From Melieria omissa (Eukaryota; Arthropoda; Insecta; Diptera; Ulidiidae), in assembly GCA_963971225.1 (NCBI GenBank), contig OZ020270.1, positions 71,440,432-71,504,431 of the forward strand: DNA of 64,000 nucleotides, read 5' to 3'. Both the position numbers and the translations under genes were made by a program. Below the pieces are notes generated by a model. That model was not told the DNA's origin. It searched no databases and saw only the letters and a list, made by a program, of their open reading frames with translations. Below, in pieces: positions 30,409 through 41,632 of this stretch (positions are counted from its first letter, which is position 1; each line of letters opens with the position of its first letter).

Positions 30409-31894
30409 CCACGAGTGAAAAATATCCTTATAAAGGATTACACGGAAAGTGGCCGCGAGTTCGGACCCACCGAACCTAGTGAATAAAGCACTACAGCAAC
30501 AAAATAAATTGCAAATTGTACGCAAAAGTCAGACACGATTTGCTGAAGAATTGAAAAAAATATTTAAAAAAAAAGTGGAATTCGAACAAAGGATACTACA
30601 AAAGTGATTAAAAAAGAGTGCAAAATTTTTTGTCAACTTACAATTTTCAACAACAACAACAAAATTGAATAAGAAGAGAAAGCAAAATAAGTGAAAAAGG
30701 AAAATAGTGATAAAACAGCAAAATTCAAATTAAAGGCTAACCACAAATACAAACTTGGTAACATATTAAATGAAAGCGCAAAAACGTATTTCACCTAAAT
30801 GTAAAAACAAAAATATTTCAAACAAAAGTCTCCAACACAAAAGCCAAACAAACAAACCAAACCAATTTTCAAAACTGGAAAACAAAACCCGCAAAGCACC
30901 GAACAGCAAACAACTAAGAGGTGAAACCACAACAAACTTCAGCATGGCGATAGCAGTGTGGGTGTGAGTCTGCGGAATTTTTAAATTTTTAAATTAATGT
31001 TAAACTATTAAATTAAATTATTTGAATTAATGTTAAAATTAATTAATAGTTAGTTTAAGAAATATTTGTTAGAATTTAAGTCAATATGTTTAATAAACAA
31101 AGGAAAACGGTTCGAAGTGAAGCAGAGGAATGCATTACGGACGAGACACGAATCCGAATGCTTAATAAAGTTTTTAAAATTTTGAACATGACTGGCAGGA
31201 CTGCTACAATTGCGGACGTTAACGACGGACGACTGAAAGAATACTTGACGGCAAAATTGATTGAAAAATTCGCTGCTGACTTTTAATTCCAAAAAGGAAA
31301 ATCTAACACAAAAAAACAAGACTGCGATACTTACGAGTCCCTCCAGCCTATAAACATCCTTCACTCCGCGATTCCCACGGGACCCCCGGCGTAGAAATTA
31401 TAAAATAACAGATAAAACAATTAAAAAAATATAACCGAAGGCTCGTACAGCCCTTAAATAGAAAATCTGAAGCCGCGATTCACCACCGAAAGGGGACCCT
31501 CCGGCTTATAAAAAATGTTTAACTCTGCGACTCTGAATTCCAGACCCTCCAGAGGAGAAAACAGTTTAAAAGAAAGGTGTGGAGAAAGAGGCCCCCTAGT
31601 AGCTTCAGCAAACGGGACGCAGTAAAATGCGAGCCGCTCCACCAAAGGAAAAAATAAGTTTTAAGAGAATAAGTATAGGAAAGTGTAATTCAAGGAATTT
31701 GAGTAAAGAAAAGAGAAGAATAGGAAATAAAAATTAAATAATAATAATAATAAATTTGCTTTAGAGAACTGTATTAGAGAATAAGCATAAAAAAGTAAGA
31801 TTTCAAAGTAAAATTTAAATAAAGATATCGAAGAAGAAGATTAGGAAATATTTTAGTAGAATAATAAGAAAATAATAATAGGAAATTAATAAAG
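30409..31894 (+). other. long A-rich leader of the errantivirus
   Basis: About 1.5 kb of leader precedes gag. It is A-rich, with a small open frame at 31086-31286 and a GC-richer part at 31340-31640 containing related phrases (cttataaa..., ccctccgg, ctccagcc). I saw no run of Su(Hw)-type TTGCATA insulator sites as in Drosophila gypsy. Confidence 0.5.
31086..31286 (+). CDS. 66-residue open frame in the errantivirus leader
   Basis: The frame encodes a small charged protein (MFNKQRKTVRSEAEECITDE, later ATIADVNDGRLKEYLTAKLIEKF) with helical periodicity. I do not recognise it. Its position between primer site and gag is unusual for this group. It could be an upstream regulatory frame, an acquired fragment, or chance in a GC-poor leader. 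Confidence 0.35.
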   Translation: MFNKQRKTVRSEAEECITDETRIRMLNKVFKILNMTGRTATIADVNDGRLKEYLTAKLIEKFAADF

Positions 31895-33229
31895 ATGAAT
31901 CCGGAAACTATTCAGGAGTAACTAAATGCTGCCGTTCGTGCGGCAACCGAACAGACGCGACAGGACATGCAGGCAACCGTCGAGAGTTTGACTGCCCGAC
32001 TTTCCCTCCTGGAAACACAGCCGGTGGTAACCGAGTTTAAGGAAATCACCATCAACCCGGGGGTCAGATGTGATGAGTCACTTGATGTGGTAAAGTCGTT
32101 ACCTGAGTTCAGTGGTGACCAAGCCCGGTACGTCTCATGGAGGCAAGCCGCTTTTGCTGCATATAAGATGTTTAGGGGCTACGAAACTAGTTCCAAAGGG
32201 TACCAGGCCGTAGCGATAATCCGCAATAAAATCGTCGGATCAGCCGACTTAGCCTTGTCTTCGTTCAATACGGTGTTGAACTTTGAAGCAATCATGGCTA
32301 GGTTGGACCATACTTACGCTGACAAGAGGCCTATTTATCTGATCGAACAGGAAATGGCCGTGCTTAGGCAAGGTCGATGGTCTATTACTCAGTTTTACGA
32401 TGAAGTCGAGAAAAAGTTAACGCTCCTGACGAACAAGACAGTGATGTCTCATGGAAGCAATAGGGAGCTGGTGCAGTCCCTTAGTCAAAAATACAGACAG
32501 GACGCTCTCAGGACCTTTATCTCTGGACTGCACAAACCCATGTGCGATATTCTGTTCTCTTCCAGGCCCACAGATATGCCATCAGCTTTAGCTCTCGCTC
32601 AGGAACTGGAGTCCAACCAGCAGCGGTCTATATTTGCAAATACCTTTGCTGCTCATAGCGAGCAAAGGGCATTCTATAGTCCGTACAATTCACCGCATTA
32701 CAGACGTTACCCCCCCGCCCCTTTTGCCCCCTCGCAACCAACTCGACCAGTACCCATGGAGGTCGATCCATCAACCTCCCGATTCGTACTGAATAAGCAA
32801 AACCCTCACACTCTTTACCCAAACCGGCCAGTAGGACATCAATTTGTTCCCTCAGGCCGCCCACCCTTCAATCCACACAGCTATGCACAGAGGCCTTTTG
32901 CTCCAAATGGAAACATGAGTGGACCAAGACCCAACATATCGGGGCAACAAAATTTTAATCCACAATTCAGGCCTCCGTTTAAAAGACCAGTAGAATCTGA
33001 TAGGCAACCTATAACGAAAATGCAGAGAGTAAATCTCCTAACCCCTCAGGACATTACGAACGAGCAAAATTTAGGGGAGGAGCGTTATGACAATCAAAAA
33101 AAAAAAAAAAAAAACGAACCGGAAGTCAATTTGGACTATGACCCGAACGAGCAGAGCTATTCGGAAGTTTCAGATGAAGTGAATTTTTTAGGGGCGAATC
33201 CCTCCTACCTTACATCACAAGAACGTTAG
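31895..33229 (+). pseudogene. gag: gag of the gypsy-group errantivirus, early stop
   Basis: The expected start MNPETIQE is at 31895 and is followed by TAA at codon 9. The same frame is then open to 33229. It encodes a gypsy-type capsid (VKSLPEFSGDQARYVSWRQAAFAAYK, YLIEQEMAVLRQGRWSITQFYD), a Pro-rich segment without zinc knuckles, and a polyA run of 18 bases at 33096-33113 coding for Lys and prone to slippage. Initiation at a later ATG (31967) would lose 24 residues. Confidence 0.85.
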
Positions 33230-36200
33230 GGGGGAGAGAACTTAAACTGTTGATCGACACCGGCGCGACGGGAAACTATGTGAAGGACTTGGACATACTA
33301 AAGGCTGTGAAGCCCGTGACGAACCCATTCTTGGTAAAATCAATCCACGGCGAGACAAAAATAGAACTTCAGTGTATCATGAACATTTTTCAAATAACCA
33401 CCCCTTTCTTTATTTTGCCACACCTTAAATCTTTTGACGGAATAATAGGCTTTAACCTTTTGCGGGCGATCGGCGCTAGACTCGATGTCAAAAAGGGTAT
33501 CCTTTATTACAATGGCGGTCAAGAAAAATTGCTCTACCTTTATTCTGGCGAAATCAATCATATCGTAATCGATAGCGAAACTGTACCCCTTGAGCTCAAA
33601 GGAAAGTTTTCACACATGATCAAAACCCGGAAAGAGGTGTTCGCCGACCCTACACAATCCCTACCTTACAATACAAAAGTTATTGCAACCATCCGAACTT
33701 CGGATGACGAACCAGTCTATTCGAAATCGTATCCCTACCCCATGGCCGTAGCAGAATTCGTCAACAGGGAGGTTGCGGACCTTCTTAGTACCGGCATTAT
33801 ACGACCGTCCCGATCACCATTTAATAACCCAATATGGGTTGTGGACAAAAAAGGCGTTGACGAAGACGGGAAGAGGAAAATGCGTTTGGTCATTGACTTC
33901 AGGAAACTGAATGAGAAAACCATAAGTGACAGATACCCAATTCCGGACACGTCCGTCATTTTGGCAAATCTAGGCAATTCCACCTACTACACTACGCTAG
34001 ACCTTAAATCTGGATTCCACCAAATTAAATTGGCTGAAAAAGACAGGGAGAAGACCGCATTCTCCGTTAATAATGGAAAGTACGAATTCTGTCGACTTCC
34101 CTTTGGGCTGAAGAACGCCCCAAGCATATTTCAACGAGCAATCGATGACATCTTAAGGGATGAAATCGGTAGGTGTTGTCATGTCTACATTGATGACGTG
34201 ATAATCTTCTCTCAAACTAAGGAACAGCATCTGAAGGACATCGATAGAATCCTTGGTAGGCTTTATGAGGCAAACATGCGAGTGTCTTTGGAAAAATCTA
34301 AATTTTTCAAGCTTGAAGTCGAATTTCTAGGATTCCTTGTATCGAACCAAGGTATCAAAACATGCCCTGATAAAGTGAAGGCAATCGTGAACTACGAAAT
34401 ACCCAAAACCCTCCGCGCCCTACGGTCCTTCCTTGGGTTGTGCGGCTACTATCGCCGCTTTGTAAGGGATTATGCCCAAATCACTAAACCACTTACACAA
34501 ATCCTGCGGGGAGAAAATGGCAACATAAGTGCTAGCCAATCGAAAAAGGTCGCAATCGAATTGGATGCGGACGCTGTCACAGCTTTTACAAGAATCAAAA
34601 AGATTCTTGCCTCCGAAGAAGTGCTGCTCCTGTACCCAAATTTCGACAAACCGTTCGACCTCACCACGGATGCATCCTCGCACGCTCTTGGTGCCGTTTT
34701 GTCCCAAAATGGCCGACCTCTCATGATGATATCCAGGACCCTAAACAGCACTGAGGAGAACTATGCAACCAATGAACGGGAGTTGTTGGCAATCGTGTGG
34801 GCTCTTCAAAAACTGCGTAACTATCTCTATGGGGTAAAACGACTTCACATTTTCACCGATCAACAGCCGCTTACCTTCGCCATTTCAGACAAAAATCCTA
34901 ATGCTAAAATTAAAAGATGGAAGGCATTTATAGAAGAATTTTCCCCCAAATATTTTTATAAACCGGGAAAAGAGAACTTAGTCGCAGATGCCCTTTCAAG
35001 ACAACATATAAATACGCTAGAAGACGAAGACAATATGACCCAACACAGCGAAGAATCCCTAACTCAAACAATTCCAACAGTCCCAAACCCCATTAACTGT
35101 TTCAGAACCCAATTGGTTTTGGAGCTTGGGCCGCAGGACACAAAAACGGTTAAAATCCTATTCCAAAAACAAATTAGACACGAGATTACCTTCTCGTCAA
35201 TAGACAACCTTTTCGAAACTCTAAAAACAGCAATTAACCCAGATGTCATTAACGGCATTTTGTGCGACCTTCCCATATTGGGGCAAATTCAAGATAGACT
35301 AATGAAAAAAACATTCCCATCAGTGAAATTCCGCCATACGGAGAGGAAGGTCACCGACGTGACCAATCGGAATGACCAATCGGAAATCCTGGTTACAGAA
35401 CACAACCGCGCCCATCGATCCGCGCGGGAAAATACGTTACAAATTCTCGAACAGTACTACTTTCCCGAAATCCGAAAGAGATTAAAAGAGATCGTATCAA
35501 ATTGCACGGTCTGCAACGAAGCCAAATATCAGCGTCACCCCCCAGATCCCGGGATCGGGAAAACTCCAATACCACAATATCCTGGCGAAATTCTCCACCT
35601 AGACATCTATTCGACCGATAAAGCGTATTTTCTGACATGCATCGACAAGTTTTCTAAATTCGCGCTAGTCTTGCCAGTAGTCTCACGATCCATAGTTGAC
35701 ATAAAAGAACCACTTCTGCAAATTCTTAATTTTTTCAAAGGAACGAAAACCGTAGTTTTTGATAATGAGAAATCGTTCAATTCTCAAACCATAAAATCAC
35801 TTTTAATGAACCATTTTCAAATATGCACATTTACCATTCCTCCATACCACAGTACCACAAATGGACAGGTGGAACGTTTTCATAGCACCTTGACCGAAAT
35901 TGCTAGATGTACAAAATTGACCCAAGGTGTAAATGATACAACGGATTTAATTTTGATTGCTACAACCAAATACAATAGATCGATTCATTCGGTCACAGGT
36001 TACAGGCCCGTAGACATCATACATTCAGCCCCGTAATCCCTTAAGGAAGAGATTAAAGGAAAAATCATCGCAGCTCAGGAGAAAGAGTTAAATCGGTACA
36101 ACAAATTTAAATTAGCTAAGAAATTTCAGCCGGGGGATACAGTTTTCGTCAGAACAAACAAACGGATAGGAAACAAATTCACTAAAATTTATGTTGAAAG

Positions 36201-36273
36201 GACCGTAACTAGAGATTTGGGAACAACTGTACTGATCGGGAAAACATGCGTGCATAAAAGTAATCTAAGATAA
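33226..36273 (+). pseudogene. pol: pol of the gypsy-group errantivirus, one late stop
   Basis: Pol lies in the -1 frame relative to gag and overlaps its end, so frameshifting is expected. Domains in order: protease LLIDTGATGNYV; RT with MRLVIDFRKLNEKT, FGLKNAPSIFQRAI, and catalytic YIDDVIIF; RNase H with FDLTTDASSHALGAVLS and DALSRQ; integrase with an HHCC finger (HRAHRSARENTL to CTVCNEAKY) and the D, D, E residues in HLDIYSTDKAYF, TVVFDNEKSF and GQVERFHSTLTEI. TAA at 36034-36036 cuts off the last ~79 residues, which remain open to 36273. Confidence 0.85.
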
Positions 36274-36286
36274 TGTTTCCCTTAGG

Positions 36287-37729
36287 TTGCTCCTGCCACC
36301 ACTACTCACTGCAGAACTGTTGGACTACTCGAAATCCAGTTACATACCGATCACCGATGGCTTGGTTGCAACTTACTCGGAATACAACTACATAACACAT
36401 ACAACAAACCTATCCACCTTTGAGGCTATAGCGGAAGAAGTACAGAGATATGTTGACCTACTACCTCGGTCGCACCTACGGAAACTCCTGTTAGCTGATC
36501 GTGAACAGATAACGCGACGACTGACAGCACTCAAGGTGCATCATCGCCATACCCGCAGCCTCAATTTTATCGGCACTGCCCTTAAATATGTGGCGGGCAC
36601 CCCTGACTTTGACGACTTCCAAGAAGTAAGCAGGAGGGAGGAGGATCTAGTAGAGGCAAACAACCAACAGATACAGTTTAATTCGGGAATACAAATCCAA
36701 ATCAGTAAAATCACAGACACGGTAAACCAACTAATAGCACAAAGCAAGCAGACAGAACTGGACGAACCTGACAGAATGAATCTATTTGAATTAATGACTA
36801 GTAGAAACAAAGCTGTAATCACTGAATTAGATGCCATCTCACTCTCCATAATGCTGGGAAAAATGAATGTAATAAATCCGGCATTACTGGATAGCGTAGA
36901 GATCGAGAGCATTCTCAAAACTGAGACGGCAGAAGATATAAGTGTAAGCGATATTATTCAAAATTCTAAACTTAAGATATTGCAAAACGAAGAAATTGTA
37001 CTATTTTTAATAAAATATCCCAAAATCGAATTTGTATGCAATAAAACTGTAATCTACCCAGTAGTCCATAACAACAAAGCAATAATACCAGAGACAAATG
37101 TAGTAGCTAAGTGTAATCATGTTTTCACGTTGATGCAAAATTGCAAAGTGGCGGCGACATCTACATTCTGCAGGAAAATGGATCACTCCGAGAGCTCATG
37201 CTTGCAGCACCTGTTAAATAATTACACCGCTAAGTGCCAAACCACATTCGCGCATGACATACCAAGCGTTCAGGCGGTCGACGACGGCGTTATCATCATC
37301 AACGACTGTACGGTGGAAATTCGTCAAGGAACCAAACCACCCGTCACCATAACGGGCACGTTCTTGGTAACGTTTGAAGGAAAGTTGATGGTAAATGGGA
37401 CAACCTACGTGAACCAGCAGCGTAAAACGCGCCTAGTTCCAGAAGTGCCAATGGCCCAAGATATTCATTTCTCCGAGCATTTAGTGACACTATCTCTCCC
37501 GTACTTGCACGACGTACATCTTCAGAACCTAAACCACATCGCAACCCTACACCGAGAAATCAAAACAAGATCAACAGCATGGGTGTGCTTATTTACCGTA
37601 CTACTAATAAGCGTAGCGGCAACTTGGTTGATTCTCCACTGCATACGACAGCGAAGGAAAAGCATCGTCCTGAATACAATACGTGAGACGGCGCAAGGCC
37701 ATGAACCGGCCGAGGACGCCCGGTCTTAA
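36287..37729 (+). CDS. env: env glycoprotein of the gypsy-group errantivirus
   Basis: An open frame of ~480 residues. A splice acceptor (TTTCCCTTAG) ends at about 36285, so env is presumably made from a spliced RNA, as known for gypsy, with its initiator supplied upstream. A basic cleavage site HRHTRS near residue 90 is followed by LNFIGTALKYVAGTPDFDDF, the fusion-peptide-like region. A membrane span (AWVCLFTVLLISVAATWLIL) lies near residue 440 with a short basic tail. The stop is just before the purine tract and LTR. No disruption is visible. Confidence 0.8.
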   Translation: MLLPPLLTAELLDYSKSSYIPITDGLVATYSEYNYITHTTNLSTFEAIAEEVQRYVDLLPRSHLRKLLLADREQITRRLTALKVHHRHTRSLNFIGTALKYVAGTPDFDDFQEVSRREEDLVEANNQQIQFNSGIQIQISKITDTVNQLIAQSKQTELDEPDRMNLFELMTSRNKAVITELDAISLSIMLGKMNVINPALLDSVEIESILKTETAEDISVSDIIQNSKLKILQNEEIVLFLIKYPKIEFVCNKTVIYPVVHNNKAIIPETNVVAKCNHVFTLMQNCKVAATSTFCRKMDHSESSCLQHLLNNYTAKCQTTFAHDIPSVQAVDDGVIIINDCTVEIRQGTKPPVTITGTFLVTFEGKLMVNGTTYVNQQRKTRLVPEVPMAQDIHFSEHLVTLSLPYLHDVHLQNLNHIATLHREIKTRSTAWVCLFTVLLISVAATWLILHCIRQRRKSIVLNTIRETAQGHEPAEDARS

Positions 37730-37739
37730 CGGGGGGAGT

Positions 37740-38237
37740 AGTTAACACCAGCGCAGTGAACAGTTGCGCAAAGTCGCTGACAACATCAAAACGACAACGT
37801 TGCACTTCCTAGAATGCTGAGCATCCACCCACGCAGCTATGCGATAGTTAACATCAGCGCAGTGAACGATTGCGCAAAGTCACCGACAACAACAATGAAT
37901 TCCTGGAACGCTGAGCATCCACCCACGCAGCTATGCGATCCGCTGCGAAATCTTTGGATTGCTTTCGCAGCTGCACATCTGCTGCACTGACATCGGATCC
38001 CTTCATCCGCCCACGCAGCGCAGCGCATTCCTAAGCCAGCGCAGCTTCAGCCGCGGATTTTTAGGTTCTAAGTTTTAGTTCTAAGCCAGAGACCAAACAG
38101 TGCACAGCATTTAAAAATAAATTGGTGCATAGCACCTAAATTTAAATAATAAAATTGGTGCATAGCACCTAAATTTAAATAATAAAGTTGGTGCATAGCA
38201 CCTAATAAAAATCCCCCAAAAAACGGTTGTGTTAATT
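37740..38237 (+). repeat. 3' LTR of the gypsy-group errantivirus
   Basis: The partner of 29895-30392 with about four substitutions. The final T precedes the duplicated TACC and the resumed transposase end. Confidence 0.9.
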
Positions 38238-38344
38238 TACCCGTTCTGCACCACCTTTTTCACGAATTTTCTCAATAAACTTCTTTGCATTTCTCACTAA
38301 GATAATTAGGCTAAGTAATGTAGTTTAACGAATTATATACACAA

Positions 38345-39770
38345 ATGGATAATTTCAGCGACTTACTTAACGACACGGCATCGTCCTCCAGTGGAGCAAA
38401 CATTTCAAGTACGTATGCATAATTAATTTTCCTATGGTTTTACTCTATTTCGTATCTTTTAGTGCCTTTCAATATCAGCAGAAAACGCTTTGTTCCAAAT
38501 TCACCTCGATCTTCGTCCACCCCACTGAAAAAACAACGTTTGGATGAAACTTTGGCATTGCCAGGTAAGTTCTGATTGATTGGAGTAACATAAGAATGTA
38601 CTGTCATGAATTTATGTGTTATTAATGTATTCCAAACAGCCCGCCCCAGCCCCCCAAGAAACATATCAGCAGCTGCTCCAACCCAACCAAGCTCATCATT
38701 TGAACAGGGTAAGTATGTTAGAATAAAACCAAAAGATTTAAGATACCTAAGATTTAGAACTTTAACTTTGTTTAAATTGACACGAATTCAAATAGTACAC
38801 GTCCATTTTGAGTATGGTACATATGTTCATACTCTTTACCATTCCTCTTCATCATTACTCTTTACCATTCCTTTTCCATTCCTTATTCAGAGGTGCGCCA
38901 ACAACTAACAACTATCGTCAATATCCTTGGCAATTTGCTAGAACGCATGGTCCAAATTGAAAAGGCATTGGTAGAAAATGTAAACTCAAAGTAGTCATTA
39001 TTTTTTATAAGTGTTTAGCTAACATCTTATACATAGACTTCAAACAAAGAAGAAGTTATGGCGCAGAACAAAGTTCTGCGCGAATCGAAGGTACTCCTCA
39101 AGCAAGTACATACTTCGCTGTCGATGATGACGGGGAAAACCCAAAATGAAAAAATTGTGGAAATTGCGAATACGTTACCAATTTCAACTCTAGATGTTAT
39201 CATGGACATTGAGGAAAAACTTAAAAACAAGGACTTTGTTAAACTATGGTAATTTAAGTATTGACAAGTAGCAGTAGTTTGGGGATTGTGGCCACAATTA
39301 GACATTTGTAAAGGTATTACTAAGGTGGTCGAATCACTCCTTGTTTGTTTTTTCGTCCTCCTGTAAAAGTCGTTTAATGTTAGCGTTATTATTATTATTT
39401 TAGTATAGGAAGAATAATCTTTAAGAACAATAATAAAATGTTTTATTTTTTCCATGCACTCTTGCGTCAAATGTTTACGGACAGCTTGCTGATCAAGTTT
39501 AACTGGGATGGCAGGTGGGAGAAACGGGCTTTAAACAAGCTTAAGTTGGTGGATCAGATCTTATACGGTACATCATTATAATCCCCAATAAATAACTACT
39601 ATAATTGAAATTGTTTTTCTTTCTTTGCAGCTATTTTCAAAGGTCAAGGGCGTATGAACTTTGAGAAGGAAGTAAAGAGAGCCGTAAATTTGAGCCACCA
39701 CCCTCAAAAGCAGAAATGTTTTATTAACAAAAAATTAATAACCAATGTATATAGCGTTAATGTAAATTAG
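38345..39770 (+). CDS. intact seven-exon accessory gene with DUF4806-like C-terminus
   Basis: The exons are 38345-38408, 38463-38564, 38640-38708, 38891-38979, 39037-39248, 39404-39567 and 39631-39770. All six introns have GT and AG ends, and the phases join without a stop to give 279 residues. The N-terminus is acidic and Ser-rich (MDNFSDLLNDTASSSSGAN). A basic Pro/Ser region follows (ISRKRFVPNSPRSSSTPLKK), then a coiled-coil (EVRQQLTTIVNILGNLLERM). The C-terminal part has DVIMDIEEKLKNKDFVKL, IKFNWDGRWEKRALNKLKLV and FKGQGRMNFEKEVKRAV, which follow the DUF4806 pattern known in insect proteins of unknown function. By analogy with the second gene of CACTA elements it may bind subterminal repeats; this is inference. 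Confidence 0.75.
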
Positions 39771-40426
39771 TTTAAGTATTAGTTTAGTTTAATATTAGTG
39801 TTTATTTATTAGTAATTTAATAGTATTATCATTATATTATTTCTAGTTTATTTTTATTTTAGTTATTAAAGTTATCTATTATATAAATAAGTATTTTTAA
39901 GTATTTATATAAAACTTATCATTAAAATATAATTAATTATTTATTTCAATATGTACTGTAAATATTTATTTCTAATCAATTTATATTAATGTTTATTATA
40001 AATATAATTTGTAAATAAATAAATAAATTTGGAAAAATAATTAAAAATCAAAAAGTACAACCAGCGTATTTTTACTGTCAGCAAACATGTATATCAGTAT
40101 ACGATAAACACGCATATTTTCACCAAAAACAAACGAGACAGCCATACATTTTTTGCGTTCTAAAATGTCAACATTGCATGCGTGGGAGTGAGACAGACTG
40201 AGTGACAGCAATAATAGAAGTAAACGACATAGCTATACATTTTAAATACGTAAAACAACAGGTGTAAGAATGAAAAAGGAAATCACACGTATACATGAGT
40301 TTCTATCATTTTTGTTAACTGGCCTGTAGAAAAATGATAGAAACTTTGTTCCGAGTGCTGACCGATATTTCTATCAGGCCTGACTATCAAATGACCGGTC
40401 ATATGACCGAAAGTGTTCTTGTAGGG
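39771..40426 (+). other. right terminal region of the CACTA-like element
   Basis: The first ~250 bp are AT-rich 3' flank. The last ~170 bp contain GATAGAAACTTTGTTC, CTGACCGATATTTC, ATGACCGGTCATATGACCG and the terminal GTTCTTGTAGGG. A related arrangement lies at 25555-25697 in the non-autonomous element, consistent with protein-binding subterminal repeats. Confidence 0.6.
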
Positions 40427-40716
40427 TTACGTCTGTCTGACAGGGCAGTTGCTGTCTGTGATGGGCACTAACACAACCACGCATTTTGGCAATGTATGCG
40501 TCAAAAACACTGCATAAAATTAAGGTGTCAATTTTTTTAGCTATAATATTTAAACTTCAAAAATATTGCTAGCGTTAAAATATCAAAGCAGGGCGGTCAA
40601 ATAAGGGACAGGTATAAGAAAGGAAAAGAAAAACAAAATGTATTTCCCATTCAACCTTTACCATTTTCTGATTTACATGAATACTCTAGTGTACACAAAA
40701 ACGTAAATATTTGCAG
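40427..40716 (-). repeat. inverted partner of 23634-24470 and 25698-25795
   Basis: On the - strand this stretch reads CTGCAAATATTTACG, then ATACATTTTGTTTTTC, AACGCTAGCAATATTTTTG, TTATAGCTAAAAAA and GCCAAAATGCGTGGTTGTG. These occur in the same order at 23634-25770 but without the two inserts at 23682 and 24471. Confidence 0.8.
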
Positions 40717-41509
40717 CATGGCACAATAAACAAGGTAGTGGCAGGAAGGAGCGAATTTTTTTTTTCTCGTCAGAGTTCGGTAGGTTATCAGAAATTTTTG
40801 TCTATTTTGTTTACATTCGGCGAGCAGCATTGCCAGTCAACTCTTTTTCTGTGAAATTTTAAGAATTTTTGCAATGACGAAAGAATATTATTTTTCCAAT
40901 TTTCGTTAACTATTATGAATTAACGCAAAATCGGCGAACTATGGACTTAGCACTTTTGCCCCTAATTGTAAAACAACAGATTAAAACAAAGAAGCTATGG
41001 ACTTTTGCTGTTAATTGGTGTATTTTTACGTTTTCGCAATAATGCTGCGATGCTGGCAATGCTGTTGGCAAGAGAACCGTCCGTCTGATTTGACAATGAA
41101 CCGAACAAACACACTAACCATGGCTGAACTACAAGGTTGTAGCAAGCCACCGGCTGATCGTTTATCGCTTTTGTCAAAATCGTCGGTGTCAGCAGTGGTG
41201 CGGTGTTGCCGCATCGGTTGAAATGAAAATACCTGACTGAAAACAACTGACCTGAGCACTTTTCCCGTTTTTTCACTCAAATACAGCACCGTCTGGCAAC
41301 AATCACTTTTGCCTGTTTTCAGTTTCTCCCTCTTTCGTCGGAAAATGACAGCTGAATTTGACAGTAGCGATAAACAATCCTACCAACAAAATACATGTGG
41401 TTTTTGGTGTTGCGGGGATGCTATTACCTTGTTCTTGTGCCATGACACTAACAAAATACACCCGAATTTTTTCGCTCCTTCCTGCCACTACCTTGTTTAT
41501 TGTGCCATG
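40717..41509. mobile_element. P-like MITE, copy 3
   Basis: A 793-bp copy with CATGGCACAATAAACAAGGT termini. Flanks ATTTGCAG (40709-40716) and ATTCGCAG (41510-41517) match at 7 of 8, supporting an 8-bp duplication. Its body is inverted relative to copy 2. Near the right end an internal terminus (CTTGTTCTTGTGCCATG at 41427-41443) is followed by a second terminus, a nested or tandem end. Confidence 0.75.
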
Positions 41510-41632
41510 ATTCGCAGTATGCGAGCCGCAAACGAGCGTGAAGTTGCTTGCAATGATAATAGTAATGATTATCACTGGTTGCTTGCATGAAGTTTGACAC
41601 GACACCAGCGAGTTGTCTATTCTTTTCCGCAG

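Larger units (their letters stand above)
29895..38237 (+). mobile_element. gypsy-group errantivirus, full length
   Basis: The 498-bp LTRs (29895-30392, 37740-38237) begin AGTTAAC and end TTAATT. They differ at about four sites, so insertion is recent. The target TACC is duplicated (29891-29894, 38238-38241) within the transposase gene. The order is LTR, tRNA-Lys primer site, long leader, gag, pol, env, GGGGGGAGT purine tract, LTR. Gag has one early stop codon and pol one late stop codon; env is open. Confidence 0.9.
27541..40426 (+). mobile_element. CACTA-like DNA transposon with two genes, disrupted by an errantivirus
   Basis: The termini are CCCTACAAGAAC at 27541 and its inverse at 40426, with TT on both flanks (27539-27540, 40427-40428). 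Plant CACTA elements classically end CACTACAAGAA, one base different over 11. Inside are a TNP2/DUF4218-like transposase (28069-29894, tail at 38242) and an intact seven-exon accessory gene (38345-39770). Repeats with TGACCGA and GATAGAAA motifs lie in the last ~300 bp. Without the nested errantivirus (8347 bp including its target copy) the element is about 4.5 kb. Assignment to CACTA/CMC rests on ends plus transposase style; the 2-bp rather than 3-bp duplication is atypical. Confidence 0.75.

Noticed and set aside
30411..31894. gypsy-type Su(Hw) insulator in the errantivirus leader
   Set aside because: I looked for clustered TGCATA-type sites and did not see an array.
38891..38994. Accessory gene ending at TAG 38992 as a 112-residue protein
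   Set aside because: A donor at 38980 and an acceptor at 39036 keep the frame and join to the DUF4806-like part, which the relic at 26182-26433 supports.
22905..41509. One giant P-like element spanning both outer termini
   Set aside because: The outer flanks (gcctacct, attcgcag) do not match, while copy 3 has its own duplication, so separate copies fit better.
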